Assembly: GCF_028435365.1 (NCBI RefSeq)
Contig: NZ_JAGTJJ010000005.1
Coordinates: 248,001 to 312,000 of the forward strand
Direction: 5' to 3'
DNA from: Polyangium jinanense
Lineage (GTDB): Bacteria; Myxococcota; Polyangia; Polyangiales; Polyangiaceae
Length of the DNA stretch: 64,000 nucleotides
Under the pieces are notes generated by a model. The model was not told the origin of the DNA, searched no databases, and saw nothing but the letters and a program-made list of their open reading frames with translations. Position numbers and translations under genes: made by a program. Positions 25,244 to 33,780 of the stretch are shown here, in pieces. Position 1 is the stretch's first letter, and every line of letters begins with the position of its first letter.

Positions 25244-26398
25244 TCACTTCCCGCGCATGCAAATCTTGATGGCCTCGCGGAGGTTGGAGACCGTCCGCGC
25301 GCCGGCGAACCCGGCTCCGAGCGAGATCAAGGTTTGCGCCACGGCCGGCCGGATGCCCGTCACGATGCTCTGCGCGCCGAGGAGCTGGATCGAGCGAATG
25401 ATCCGCACCACGTGATCGGCCGTCGCCTCGTCGACGCTCTCCACGCCGGTCAGGTCGAGGATCGCATAACGCGCCGCGTGCGCCACCACGGCGGAGAGCA
25501 TACGCCCGGTGATCTCCGAGGCGCGTGCCTCGTCGAGCATCCCCACCACGGGGAGCGCGAGCACGCCGTCCCATACCTGGATGATCGGCGCGGACATTGC
25601 GTGAATGGCCGTGCGCTGCTCCTCGATGATCGCGAGCTTCTCCTGCAGCTCGAGCTCGCGGCGCTTGAAATCATCGATGTCCTGGAAGGCCCCGATCAGC
25701 CGGACCACCTTGCCGTCCTCGAACACCGGATGCCCCGAGGCGCGCACCCACAGACGTCTTCCCCTCGCTGTGAGGATCTGCAGTTCCAAGTCATACGCCT
25801 CGCCTCGCATGCATCCCTGCACAGCGGCGGTGATGATGGGAATCGCCTCGGGCGTATAGAAATTGATGGCCGTCTCGAGGATCGGCCGGAACCCCGGGGG
25901 CACCTCGTGGATGCGGTAGGTCTCTTCGGTCCAGTAAAGGTCTCCTGTCCGATTATCGACTTCCCAGCCGCCGACCCGGGCCGTCACTTGCATCTTCTGC
26001 AGCACCTCCTCGCGCCTTCGGCTCGCCTCCGCGCTCTCCTGCTCGTTCACCGCGCGCCCGGTCACATAAAACGCCTCGTCTTCGGTCACACGCCGGAGCG
26101 CGAAGGCGACCGTCCGGGTGCTGAGGTCGCGATGCAAAAGCCGCTTCGTGACCCGGAGCGTCGTATCCCCCTCCCCGTCGCCCTCGAGAAAGGCCCGCAC
26201 CTCGGCGGCGTCGTCGGGATGCACGATCGTGGCGAAAGACTGCCCGAGGAGCGTCTCCACCAGGTACCCGAGCACGTCGCGGAATGCCTCGTTGGCGTGG
26301 ACGAAGCGCCCCTCCCGATCCAGCACGGCGAGAATGTCACCGGAGGTCTGGAAGAATCGCTCGTAAGAGAGGGCGCGTACGTCTCGGACGGTTCCCAT
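25244..26398 (-). CDS. PAS-PAS-STAS protein, RsbR-like
   Basis: The 384-residue protein has two PAS domains (about 12-125, starting FFQTSGDILAVLDREGRFVH, and about 140-255, with VTARVGGWEVDNRTGDLYWT). A helical linker and a C-terminal STAS domain (about 270-380, LDLTGVESVDEATADHVVRI) complete it. Relative to the paralogue at 486-1415 it has one more PAS domain, and VDE replaces VDT in the conserved loop. It probably senses redox or ligand state and modulates a partner-switching system. The start is ATG at 26398. Confidence 0.85.
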   Translation of the reverse strand: MGTVRDVRALSYERFFQTSGDILAVLDREGRFVHANEAFRDVLGYLVETLLGQSFATIVHPDDAAEVRAFLEGDGEGDTTLRVTKRLLHRDLSTRTVAFALRRVTEDEAFYVTGRAVNEQESAEASRRREEVLQKMQVTARVGGWEVDNRTGDLYWTEETYRIHEVPPGFRPILETAINFYTPEAIPIITAAVQGCMRGEAYDLELQILTARGRRLWVRASGHPVFEDGKVVRLIGAFQDIDDFKRRELELQEKLAIIEEQRTAIHAMSAPIIQVWDGVLALPVVGMLDEARASEITGRMLSAVVAHAARYAILDLTGVESVDEATADHVVRIIRSIQLLGAQSIVTGIRPAVAQTLISLGAGFAGARTVSNLREAIKICMRGK

Positions 26399-26610
26399 GC
26401 GCCGATGGACATTGCGCAGAGAGGAGAACCGTTGTCAATCGAGGCGTATCGAAAGATGGCCTGGATTGACGCGGCCTGTCGCACGAAAGCACGCCAACCA
26501 TTTGACGGCCAAACAAAGCGAAAGCTTGCTCTCCTTTAATAGCTCTTGTGTCGGGCACGGAAATAGGGTTATTGGGAAAACTCGGGGCATGCGTCCCTAA
26601 GGAGGCCCAT

Positions 26611-27198
26611 ATGACCAAGACCTCGTTCGCATCCGTATCGCGGCGCGCGAAGGTAGCTGCTCTCACCGTGACGGCCGGAGCGGCGGCCATGATGCTCACA
26701 GGCTTCATCTCGTATCCCACGAACGGGTGGAAAGCCGTCGCCGAGCTGGAAATCGCCAAGCTGCCGGTCTGCTACGCGCTCGGGACCGACGCGATCGGGC
26801 GAGGCGATTTGCAGGGCGGCAAGAACACGTACGCAACCTGCTTCACGAGCGACGCGGAGCTCGCGGTTTACTTCCCGGGGACCCCCACCAATGGCCCGCC
26901 GAGCAGCACCGCGACCGGCACGGACGACTGGGCCGACTTCGTCGAAGGCGTCTTCACTTCGAGTGGCTACACGTCGACGCAGCACCTGATGGGCAGCATC
27001 AGCATCAACGTCATCGACGACGACGATGCCACGATGACCTCGTACCTGCACGCGACGCACGTCCTCGCGGACGGCACGATCGATGTGGCCAATGGCACCT
27101 ACGAGGACGAGGTCATCCGCGTCAATGGCGCCTGGAAGATCAAGAAGCGCACGCTGAAGCTCATTACGTTCCTGAACCTCGGTACGCCCGCCCCCTGA
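26611..27198 (+). CDS. Exported SnoaL-like (NTF2-fold) protein
   Basis: The 195-residue protein starts at ATG 26611 five bases after AAGGAGG. It has a signal-like N-terminus with a Met-rich hydrophobic core (AALTVTAGAAAMMLTGF), then a domain whose order (CYALGTDAIGRGDLQGGKNT, then a long sheet ending VNGAWKIKKRTL) matches the SnoaL/NTF2 cone fold used by ketosteroid isomerase-type enzymes and binding proteins. No catalytic residue can be assigned. Confidence 0.75.
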   Translation: MTKTSFASVSRRAKVAALTVTAGAAAMMLTGFISYPTNGWKAVAELEIAKLPVCYALGTDAIGRGDLQGGKNTYATCFTSDAELAVYFPGTPTNGPPSSTATGTDDWADFVEGVFTSSGYTSTQHLMGSISINVIDDDDATMTSYLHATHVLADGTIDVANGTYEDEVIRVNGAWKIKKRTLKLITFLNLGTPAP

Positions 27199-27207
27199 AG
27201 AGCGCCG

Positions 27208-28308
27208 TCAAGGCGCGGCGGGAGGTGGGAGCGCCGCGCCGATGGGCTCGGCGTGGACCTGCGTGTGCACGACGCGCCGCCGCTTCGCTCCGATATTGGC
27301 GACATCGAAATCGAACCGGATGCCAATCATGACGGCGTCTGGGGGCAGGTCCGTGCTCGCCATGGGGTTCGACAATCGATCGTCACGCACGCCGGGGAGC
27401 GTGATGATGCTCGAGTTGCCACCGACCAGGGCCGGCTTGGGATTCGGAATGCCGTGCGCCGTGCCGTCGGGCATGGTGAGGCGGCTCCTCGTGCTGACGA
27501 AGACGCGCCCACCGCCCGCGTATGCAGTCGGCATCGGAAACACCCGTCCGGCGAATTTTTCTTTCACCGCGCGCGCAATCCGCTCCCATTCTTTTCGATC
27601 GCCGCCCTTGGCCACGACGACCTCGACGGAGGCAATTTGTCCGCGCGCGTCGAGCGTGAGGAGGAAGGTGCTGTCGGATTCGGGGGGCGTGCTCGACGAC
27701 CGGATTTGTTCCGCGACGGCCGACGCGAGGGTCCCGGCCGCGGGGAATTTCGCCTGCTCGGCACTCCCCGCGAGGACGCCCTGGGCTGTGGGGCGAATGG
27801 GCGCGGGCGCCGGCGCGGCCTCGCGGGGCATGGCGCCCGGGACCGCCCAGACGGGCGGACCGGCGAGCGTGCCGGCGCGCGAGGGTTCGCCTGGCGGTCC
27901 GTCGTACTCGGCGGGGCCGGTCGTGGACGGTGCGGGGAGCGAGGGGGGCGGGGCATCCGGCGCAGGCGGCACGGGCTCGGGCTCCTCCCCCTCGGGCGTC
28001 GTGCGTTGGGGCAGGACCGCCACGCGGGGCGCGGGCTCGGGGGCCGGCGGGGGCGTTTCCAGGGCGCCGCGCGGGGGCGACGAGGCGGCGGGCTCGGTCG
28101 GACGGAGGTCGATCCAGAGCTCGGGGGATCGCTCGAAGGCATGCCCGATCGTGGCGAGCTCGAGGGGGCGGGGCGGGAGGACGCGCACGACGAGGAGCCC
28201 CGCCGCGTGCAGGATGAGCGCGGCGAGCAGCGAGAGCGGAATCCGGCTGCGTGCGGGAGGGCTCAAGGGGGATGACCGTGCGTTGCGGGAGCGTGCCCGC
28301 GCATTCAC
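27208..28308 (-). CDS. TonB-like Pro-rich membrane-anchored protein
   Basis: The 366-residue protein has a basic N-terminus, one membrane helix (SLLAALILHAAGLLVVRVL, about 25-45), a long Pro-rich periplasm-spanning region (about 70-160), and a C-terminal globular domain (about 205-350). That domain contains a FLLTLDARGQIASVEVVVAK strand pair as in TonB C-terminal domains. It may link an inner-membrane energy source to an outer-membrane partner. No ExbB or ExbD pair is adjacent. The annotated start is GTG and has a weak ribosome site. The methyltransferase gene ends 18 bp upstream on the same strand. Confidence 0.68.
   Translation of the reverse strand: MNARARSRNARSSPLSPPARSRIPLSLLAALILHAAGLLVVRVLPPRPLELATIGHAFERSPELWIDLRPTEPAASSPPRGALETPPPAPEPAPRVAVLPQRTTPEGEEPEPVPPAPDAPPPSLPAPSTTGPAEYDGPPGEPSRAGTLAGPPVWAVPGAMPREAAPAPAPIRPTAQGVLAGSAEQAKFPAAGTLASAVAEQIRSSSTPPESDSTFLLTLDARGQIASVEVVVAKGGDRKEWERIARAVKEKFAGRVFPMPTAYAGGGRVFVSTRSRLTMPDGTAHGIPNPKPALVGGNSSIITLPGVRDDRLSNPMASTDLPPDAVMIGIRFDFDVANIGAKRRRVVHTQVHAEPIGAALPPPAAP
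27212..27240. terminator. Hairpin at the convergent ends of the SnoaL-like and TonB-like genes
   Basis: GGCGCGGCG (27212-27220) and CGCCGCGCC (27232-27240) are perfect complements around an 11-base loop. The hairpin lies 14 bp after the plus-strand SnoaL-like stop and inside the last codons of the minus-strand TonB-like gene. It has no T tract, so it is a weak candidate terminator or a coding coincidence. Confidence 0.35.
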
Positions 28309-28326
28309 GCGGGCGCAAGGATCTCG

Positions 28327-29115
28327 TTATCGAGGAGCCTCCGTCGTGGCCGAGACGCACCTCGTTCCCATCGCGCAGGGCAGTGTTCCGTCCTGCCGCA
28401 GGAGGGCCTGCCAATCCACGCGCAGGGCCTCTTCGAGGACCGACACGCGGGCGGGCACCATTCGAGTGACGTCGTACGTTTCTCGGAACAAGGCGAGAAC
28501 CTCGTCGGGCGTGCCCGACAAATCGACGAGGATGGGCTCGATCCGCACGTTCACGAAGGGCTGGAGCAGCTCCCGGAGCCCCTCTTCGCTGTAGGTCCGA
28601 AGGTCACCGATTGACGGCCCCTCGAAGGGCTCCTCGCGGAGGCGACGCACGAGCATGGTCCACGCATCCTCGGTCGGCGCCGCGATGCGGCCGCCCACCA
28701 CGGCCGCGAAGGCGCCGCCGGGCCGCAAGACGCGCCGCACCTCGGCGAGGGCCTCCTCCACGGGGCGCATCAACATGAGCGCGAGGTGGCACGTGACGAG
28801 GTCGAAGGAAGAAGCCTCGAATGGAAGTGCCTGCGCTCGCCCCTGCACGAGGGTCGCCTCCGGCCCGAGGCGCGCACGCGCCGCCGCGAGCTCGCCTTCG
28901 CTCATATCGATCCCCACGGCGCCCTGGATGCCGCGGGATCGAAGCAACGAGAGCAGCGCCCCGTCGCCACACGCGAGATCGAGCACGCGATCGCCCGGCC
29001 GCGCATGGCCGGCGAGCCATTCGTAGGTCGAGGGTTTTCCGCGGAGGAACGCGCGCGACGTGGCCCCGGGACGAAGGTCGTGCCAGCTCCGGAGCCAGGT
29101 TTCGGAGGGATCCAT
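28327..29115 (-). CDS. Class I SAM-dependent methyltransferase
   Basis: The 262-residue protein has the Rossmann motif I VLDLACGDGALLSLL, an acidic loop (GIDMSEGELAAAR), and the post-motif segments FDLVTCHLALMLM and RRVLRPGGAFAAVVG of the Methyltransf_11 type. It transfers methyl from S-adenosylmethionine to an unknown small molecule in the cytoplasm. It lies upstream of the TonB-like gene on the same strand and is divergent from the pyridoxamine-oxidase-like gene. Confidence 0.88.
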   Translation of the reverse strand: MDPSETWLRSWHDLRPGATSRAFLRGKPSTYEWLAGHARPGDRVLDLACGDGALLSLLRSRGIQGAVGIDMSEGELAAARARLGPEATLVQGRAQALPFEASSFDLVTCHLALMLMRPVEEALAEVRRVLRPGGAFAAVVGGRIAAPTEDAWTMLVRRLREEPFEGPSIGDLRTYSEEGLRELLQPFVNVRIEPILVDLSGTPDEVLALFRETYDVTRMVPARVSVLEEALRVDWQALLRQDGTLPCAMGTRCVSATTEAPR

Positions 29116-29163
29116 GGCCGATACGTACCATGAAGCGCGCGGGGTCTGCTACCCTCGTCGGCC

Positions 29164-29724
29164 GTGGGAAAACTCTACGACAGTCTCGATGAGGACCTCA
29201 TCGAGTTCATCGGGCGGCAACACATGTTTTTCGTCGCCACGGCGCCGCTTGCCGGGGACGGATTCGTGAACCTCTCGCCGAAGGGGCACGATACGCTGCG
29301 CGTGCTCGGCCCGCGCACGCTCGGATACCTGGATTTCGCGGGGAGCGGCGTCGAGACGATCGCCCACGCCCGCGAGAACGGGCGCATCGTGGTGCTCTTC
29401 TGCGCATTCGATGGGCCGCCGCGGATCCTCCGCATTCACGGCCGCGCCGAGGCCTTCGAGCCCAGCCATCCGCAATTCGCCGCCCTGCGCGAGCACTTCG
29501 GACCGCCGCGGCCCGGCGAACGCGCGATTTTGCGTGTCGAGGCCACGCGGATCGCGACGTCGTGCGGGTACGGCGTGCCCCTGTACGAGTTTGTCGCGGA
29601 ACGGACCCAGCTCGCGGATTGGGCCGAACACAAAGGGCCGGAGGGGATGCGCGAATACATGGAGAAAAAGAACGCGACGAGCCTCGACGGGCTGCCGGGG
29701 CTCGACTTCGGAAAACCAGGTTGA
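29164..29724 (+). CDS. Pyridoxamine 5'-phosphate oxidase-family protein
   Basis: The 186-residue split-barrel flavin-binding protein has IEFIGRQHMFFVATAPLAGD, VNLSPKGHDTLRVLGPRTLG and FAGSGVETIAHARENGRIVV, the standard PPOX-family segments. Such proteins bind FMN or F420 and act as reductases or oxidases of small molecules. The start is GTG. It converges with the TPR gene, four bases away. Confidence 0.85.
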   Translation: MGKLYDSLDEDLIEFIGRQHMFFVATAPLAGDGFVNLSPKGHDTLRVLGPRTLGYLDFAGSGVETIAHARENGRIVVLFCAFDGPPRILRIHGRAEAFEPSHPQFAALREHFGPPRPGERAILRVEATRIATSCGYGVPLYEFVAERTQLADWAEHKGPEGMREYMEKKNATSLDGLPGLDFGKPG

Positions 29725-29728
29725 TCGC

Positions 29729-30721
29729 TCAACCAAGGCGCTCCCGTGCGAGCGCCGCCGCGTAGGACTCGGGATCTCTTTTGATCACGAGCCGCCACGC
29801 CTCGGCCGCCCGCTCGGCCCGCCCGAGCGACGCGAGCGTATCTCCCCAGGCGAGCAGCCCATCGCCTCCCTGCCCACGGAACACGTGCCGCGCGCCCGCC
29901 TCGAACCGCGCGAGCGCCTCCTCGAATCGCCCTTCGCGGGCGTCGATGCGGCCGAGCAAAAAGAGCGCATTGCGCCGCGACGACGCGCGTTTGGCGATCG
30001 CGTCACCGCGGAGGACCGCGCGCCGCGCAGACGCGGGGTCCCCCTCGGCGAGGCAAAGGAAGGCCTCGGCGAAATGGTATTCGCTCCGGAAATCGAGGGG
30101 GAGATCGGCCTCGCGCGCGAGGGCGAACCAGGCGCGCGCCTCCTCGGCGCGCCCGCGCGCCCCGAGCACCCAGGCGCCGTGCAGGGCGGCGCCCGTGCGG
30201 GCGAGCGCGTCCTCCGCGTCGAGGGCGCGCCGCACGTGGGCGAGCGACTCCTCCCAGCGGCCGAGGTTCGCCAGCGCCTCCGCCTCGTTGACGCATAGAA
30301 TCGCGTCGTCCTGCGCGAGCGACCAGGGCCCGCGACGGGCGAGCGCCCGCTCATACCGCCCGGCCGCCACGTCCACGCAGACGAGCATGTTCACGACGTG
30401 CAAGGCGAGCACGCCGGTTGGGTCCTCGAATACGGCGATGTCGTCGACCACGCGGCAGGCCTCGGCCATCCTGCCCTCGTAATAGAGCTGCATCGCCGTC
30501 TCGGCCTGCACGAGCGCCGCGGGCAGGCTCCGCTCCGAGGCCTCGAGCAGGAGCCTCGACGCGGAGGACCGCGCGCGGGCCCGCGCGCGGCTCGAAGACG
30601 ACCACGATCGGGGGCCGACCTGGGGCCTCGGGGCCCGCTCGAGCACCGTGGCCCCGACCGCGACGAACCCGGCGAAGAGCCAGGCCCCCACGAAGAGCTC
30701 GAAGAAACCAAGATCGTCCAT
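29729..30721 (-). CDS. Membrane-anchored TPR protein
   Basis: The 330-residue protein has one N-terminal membrane helix (FFELFVGAWLFAGFVAVGAT), a short Ser/Arg-rich basic linker, and about seven helical TPR-like pairs. Examples are AEALANLGRWEESLAHVRRA, GARGRAEEARAWFALAREAD and GDTLASLGRAERAAEAWRLV. TPR arrays scaffold protein assemblies. No enzymatic domain is present. It is separated by about 70 bp from the MerR gene upstream on the same strand. Confidence 0.78.
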   Translation of the reverse strand: MDDLGFFELFVGAWLFAGFVAVGATVLERAPRPQVGPRSWSSSSRARARARSSASRLLLEASERSLPAALVQAETAMQLYYEGRMAEACRVVDDIAVFEDPTGVLALHVVNMLVCVDVAAGRYERALARRGPWSLAQDDAILCVNEAEALANLGRWEESLAHVRRALDAEDALARTGAALHGAWVLGARGRAEEARAWFALAREADLPLDFRSEYHFAEAFLCLAEGDPASARRAVLRGDAIAKRASSRRNALFLLGRIDAREGRFEEALARFEAGARHVFRGQGGDGLLAWGDTLASLGRAERAAEAWRLVIKRDPESYAAALARERLG

Positions 30722-30791
30722 GCCGGCGCCGGAGAGGACGCGCGTCAGGATACGGCAGGTCTCGCGGCCGGGACAAGGGGGTCTGTCGGGC

Positions 30792-31565
30792 CTAGCTCTT
30801 CGCGCCTCCCTTTCGCGCAGCCTGCGCCCGGTTCACGTAATCGTAGAGCGCCGGGTCATACCCCTGCTGCGCCGCGAAGCCGGGCTCGTTCTTGTAGAGG
30901 TTTTCGAGCGACTTTCGAATGCCCGGGTTTCCTCCGGTGAACATCTCGATGAGCTCCGCCCAGCGCCCTGCGAGCGCCTGCACGGCCGGATCCTCGGGCG
31001 GCGTGCCCTTCTCCATTTCCGCGCGGACCTTCGCGATGAGCACCGGCCATTCCGCTTGCACGGCCTGCATCGCCTCCTCGCCGAACGCCTGCCGCCGCGC
31101 CTCGAGCTCCGCGAGCTGCTCCTTCGTGTAGTATTTCTCGTACATGTTCATCACCTCGATCGTTTTCAAAAGTTCGTCGGCCGATACGCGCTCGTTCGCG
31201 GCGAGCCAGGAGGCGAGCCCCTCCAGGCGGCCGAGGAGCTTTCGGGTGAGCTCCATTTGTTCTTGCAAACGCGTGATGTGCATGCGGACGATGGAAAGCG
31301 GCGAGACATCGGGCCGCGCGAGGAGATCCCGGATCTCGTCGAGCGACAGACCGAGCTGCCTCAGCGATAAAATCTGCTGCAACCGGGCCACGTCTCCCTC
31401 CCCGTAAAGCCGGTATCCCGCGCGTGAATGGTCGGACGGCGAGAGGAGCCCAATCTCGTCGTACCAGTGGAGCGTCCGGACGGACGTCCCCGTGGCCTTC
31501 GCCAGCTCTCCCACCTTCCACGTGCGCTTCTTCGTGCCCTTGTCCTTACGCTCTCCCGCAGTCAC
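30792..31565 (-). CDS. MerR-family regulator with TipAS-type C-terminal domain
   Basis: The 257-residue protein has a MerR winged helix (VGELAKATGTSVRTLHWYDE), a dimerisation coiled coil, and a TipAS domain (about 130-250) with YEKYYTKEQLAELEARRQAF and PGIRKSLENLYKNEPGFA. TipAS domains bind bulky antibiotics, notably thiopeptides in Streptomyces, and MerR proteins twist promoters with long spacers. This gene may therefore sense a xenobiotic. The start is GTG. No obvious efflux target lies next to it. Confidence 0.88.
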   Translation of the reverse strand: MTAGERKDKGTKKRTWKVGELAKATGTSVRTLHWYDEIGLLSPSDHSRAGYRLYGEGDVARLQQILSLRQLGLSLDEIRDLLARPDVSPLSIVRMHITRLQEQMELTRKLLGRLEGLASWLAANERVSADELLKTIEVMNMYEKYYTKEQLAELEARRQAFGEEAMQAVQAEWPVLIAKVRAEMEKGTPPEDPAVQALAGRWAELIEMFTGGNPGIRKSLENLYKNEPGFAAQQGYDPALYDYVNRAQAARKGGAKS

Positions 31566-31662
31566 GAACCGGACTCTAGGCCCTCACGCGACGTGAGGGT
31601 CAAGGGGGCTTCGAGAAAAAGGAGGGGTAGTCGGCTCCCCACGGGCCGAGGTACGATTTGCC

Positions 31663-33435
31663 ATGATCTCCCGCATCCTTCTTGGCTCCCTCGCTCTCCC
31701 TCTCCTCGCCGTCTCCCTCGCCGCTTCGTGTGGCGGCAATGGTGGCTCCTCCGGCAGCGCCTCCTCGAACGCCACCGCCTCCGGCGGCTCCGGCGGCACG
31801 GGCGCCGATCCCGGCGTCGGTGGATTCATCGCCGCCGGCGGCTCCGGCGGCGGAGAACCCGCCGTCTGCGATCCGCCCGACGTGCTCGTCGTGCTCGACA
31901 GGACGCTCACGATGCACAAGACCCCGGAGGGCGGGACACCAAACGACGGGCCCGATTACAAGAGCTCGAAATGGTTCCAGGCCATCACGGCCATCGAGCA
32001 GCTCGTCGCGCCTCCCCTCGACAAGGGCATTCGGTTCGGCGTCGAGCTCTGGCCCAAAGACCCGGGCGGCGGCGCCTGCATCACCCTCGCCGAGCGCGTG
32101 CTCGATACGAAGCAAGCGACGAACCCCACCTGCCAGGAAGGCGAGGTCCTGATCTCGCCGGGACTCGATCAAGGCACGGCCATTCAAGCGCTCCTCGATC
32201 CGGCCACCACCACGCTCTGCACGACGACGCCCACGGGCAATGCGCTGCTCACCGCCGAGCAGCAGCTCCAGGAAATCGCCGCCGCTGGACGCGAGCAATA
32301 CGTCGTGCTCGTGACCGACGGCGCGGACTGGGACCAGTCCTGCCCCGACCCGAATCCGTTGCCCATCGCGCAGGCCCTCATGAAGAAGGGCATCAAAACG
32401 TACATCGTCGGCTTTTCGGCGACCGGCGACATTCAGCCCGGCGGCGTCGGCGCCGAGTTCCTCAACAACATGGCCTGCGCCGGCGGCACCGCGAAGGGGT
32501 TCCCGGCTCCCTGCACCGATGACGGCAATGGCAACTTCACGGCCACCGATCCCACGGGCACGTCGCTCTACCTCAAGGCCGGCAATGCGACCGAGCTCGC
32601 GCTCGCGCTCAAGTCGATCGGCGGCAAGCTCTGCTGCAATTGTGGCGATACGTGTGACCCCCCCGAAATCCTCATCGCCCTCGACCGCACGCTCACGATG
32701 CACAAGACCCCGAACGGCGATACGCCCGCCGACGGGCCCGATTACCCGAGCAGCAAGTGGTACCAGGCCGTCACCGCGATCGAGAAGATGGTGGCCCCGC
32801 CCCGCGACACGCACGCACGCTACGGCCTCGAGCTCTGGCCCCGCGACCCGGGTGGCGAGACTTGCATCACGCTCGCCGAGCGGGTCACGAACGCGAAGCA
32901 GGCGACGAATCCATTCTGCGAGAGCGGCGAGATCGTCGTGCCCCCGGCCCTCGGGAGCGGCGCCGCCATCCAGCAATACCTCGATCCGGCCACCACCCGC
33001 ATCTGCATCAGCACGCCCACGGGTGAGGCCCTCTTCACGGCCACGGACCATCTCCTCAAGAGCATCACGCCCGGCCGCGACCAATACGTCGTCCTCGTGA
33101 CCGACGGCGCGGACTGGGACCAATCTTGCCCCGATCCGAGCCCGTTGCCCATCGTGCAGCAGCTTGCGGCTTCGGGGATCCGCACGTTCGTGGTCGGCTT
33201 CTCGGCGGAGGGCGCCATTCAGCCGGGCGGCGTCGGCGCCGCGTTCCTCAACGACATGGCCTGCGCGGGGCAGACGGCCAAGGGATTCCCGGCGGGATGC
33301 CAGGAAGGGCCGGGCGGGTTCGTTGCCACGGATCCGAATGGCGAGGTCCTCTACTTGCAGGCGAGCGACGCCACGGGCCTCGACAAGGCGCTCTCCGGCG
33401 TGGCGGACGGCCTTTGCTGCGACTGCGTCAAATGA
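31663..33435 (+). CDS. Lipoprotein with two tandem VWA-like domains
   Basis: The 590-residue protein has a lipobox (LAAS-Cys23), a Gly/Ser linker, then two near-repeat units of about 265 residues. Each contains VVLDRTLTMHKTP or IALDRTLTMHKTP, a WYQAVTAIE helix, LWPRDPGG, QYVVLVTDGADWDQSCPDP, and GGVGAEFLNNMACAG or a close variant. The fold matches von Willebrand factor A. The metal site is DRTLT instead of the usual D-x-S-x-S, in both copies. The units clearly arose by internal duplication. It is probably an exposed adhesion or sensing protein on the outer membrane. Confidence 0.8.
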   Translation: MISRILLGSLALPLLAVSLAASCGGNGGSSGSASSNATASGGSGGTGADPGVGGFIAAGGSGGGEPAVCDPPDVLVVLDRTLTMHKTPEGGTPNDGPDYKSSKWFQAITAIEQLVAPPLDKGIRFGVELWPKDPGGGACITLAERVLDTKQATNPTCQEGEVLISPGLDQGTAIQALLDPATTTLCTTTPTGNALLTAEQQLQEIAAAGREQYVVLVTDGADWDQSCPDPNPLPIAQALMKKGIKTYIVGFSATGDIQPGGVGAEFLNNMACAGGTAKGFPAPCTDDGNGNFTATDPTGTSLYLKAGNATELALALKSIGGKLCCNCGDTCDPPEILIALDRTLTMHKTPNGDTPADGPDYPSSKWYQAVTAIEKMVAPPRDTHARYGLELWPRDPGGETCITLAERVTNAKQATNPFCESGEIVVPPALGSGAAIQQYLDPATTRICISTPTGEALFTATDHLLKSITPGRDQYVVLVTDGADWDQSCPDPSPLPIVQQLAASGIRTFVVGFSAEGAIQPGGVGAAFLNDMACAGQTAKGFPAGCQEGPGGFVATDPNGEVLYLQASDATGLDKALSGVADGLCCDCVK

Positions 33436-33631
33436 CGCGGTGCCGAAAGGCCGCCCTCCCCTCCCTCCCTTCCTCAGCCGTGCACGCGCGATACCAGCCC
33501 CTACCGACGGGGTTTCAGCCCAAGTAGAATATACCGATACGAGCGCATTGCCTCGGTGCGCCCCGGTTCGCCTCGAAGATGCCGTACATGCGTCGAAAGT
33601 TCGACGTTCATGCAATTGACTCAAATTGCAC

Positions 33632-33659
33632 TTGAAAGGCGAACCCATTTCTGTAGGAT
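33632..33659 (+). promoter_or_regulatory. Candidate sigma-70 promoter for the dihaem propeller gene
   Basis: TTGAAA (33632-33637), a 16-bp spacer and TAGGAT (33654-33659) match the consensus at 5/6 and 4/6. A second TTGACT lies at 33616-33621. The region is AT-rich compared with its surroundings. Transcription from here would give a leader of roughly 115 nt before the ATG at 33781. The stretch 33436-33631 shows no gene, only a short CCCC/GGGG hairpin followed by TTT near 33500-33520. Confidence 0.45.
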
Positions 33660-33780
33660 ACACTTGGGCTCAGAATTTACTCGTGCCCGGATCGTACGGT
33701 CGCCGGTGGCGAACGTAATGACCTCCTTTTGTGCCGATGCGGCGATCTCGGCTCGATCGCCCCATCGAGAAAGAGGCGCC

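Noticed and set aside
26399..26610. Upstream region of the SnoaL-like gene checked for a promoter
   Set aside because: A TTGACG occurs at 26502 but no acceptable -10 lies at 15-19 bp, so I do not call a promoter.
33500..33522. CCCC-N7-GGGG-TTT near 33500-33520 as a terminator for the tandem VWA gene
   Set aside because: A four-base-pair stem is too weak for a call.
31600..33663. 687-residue open frame antisense to the VWA lipoprotein
   Set aside because: The apparent internal repeats merely mirror the duplicated sense gene.
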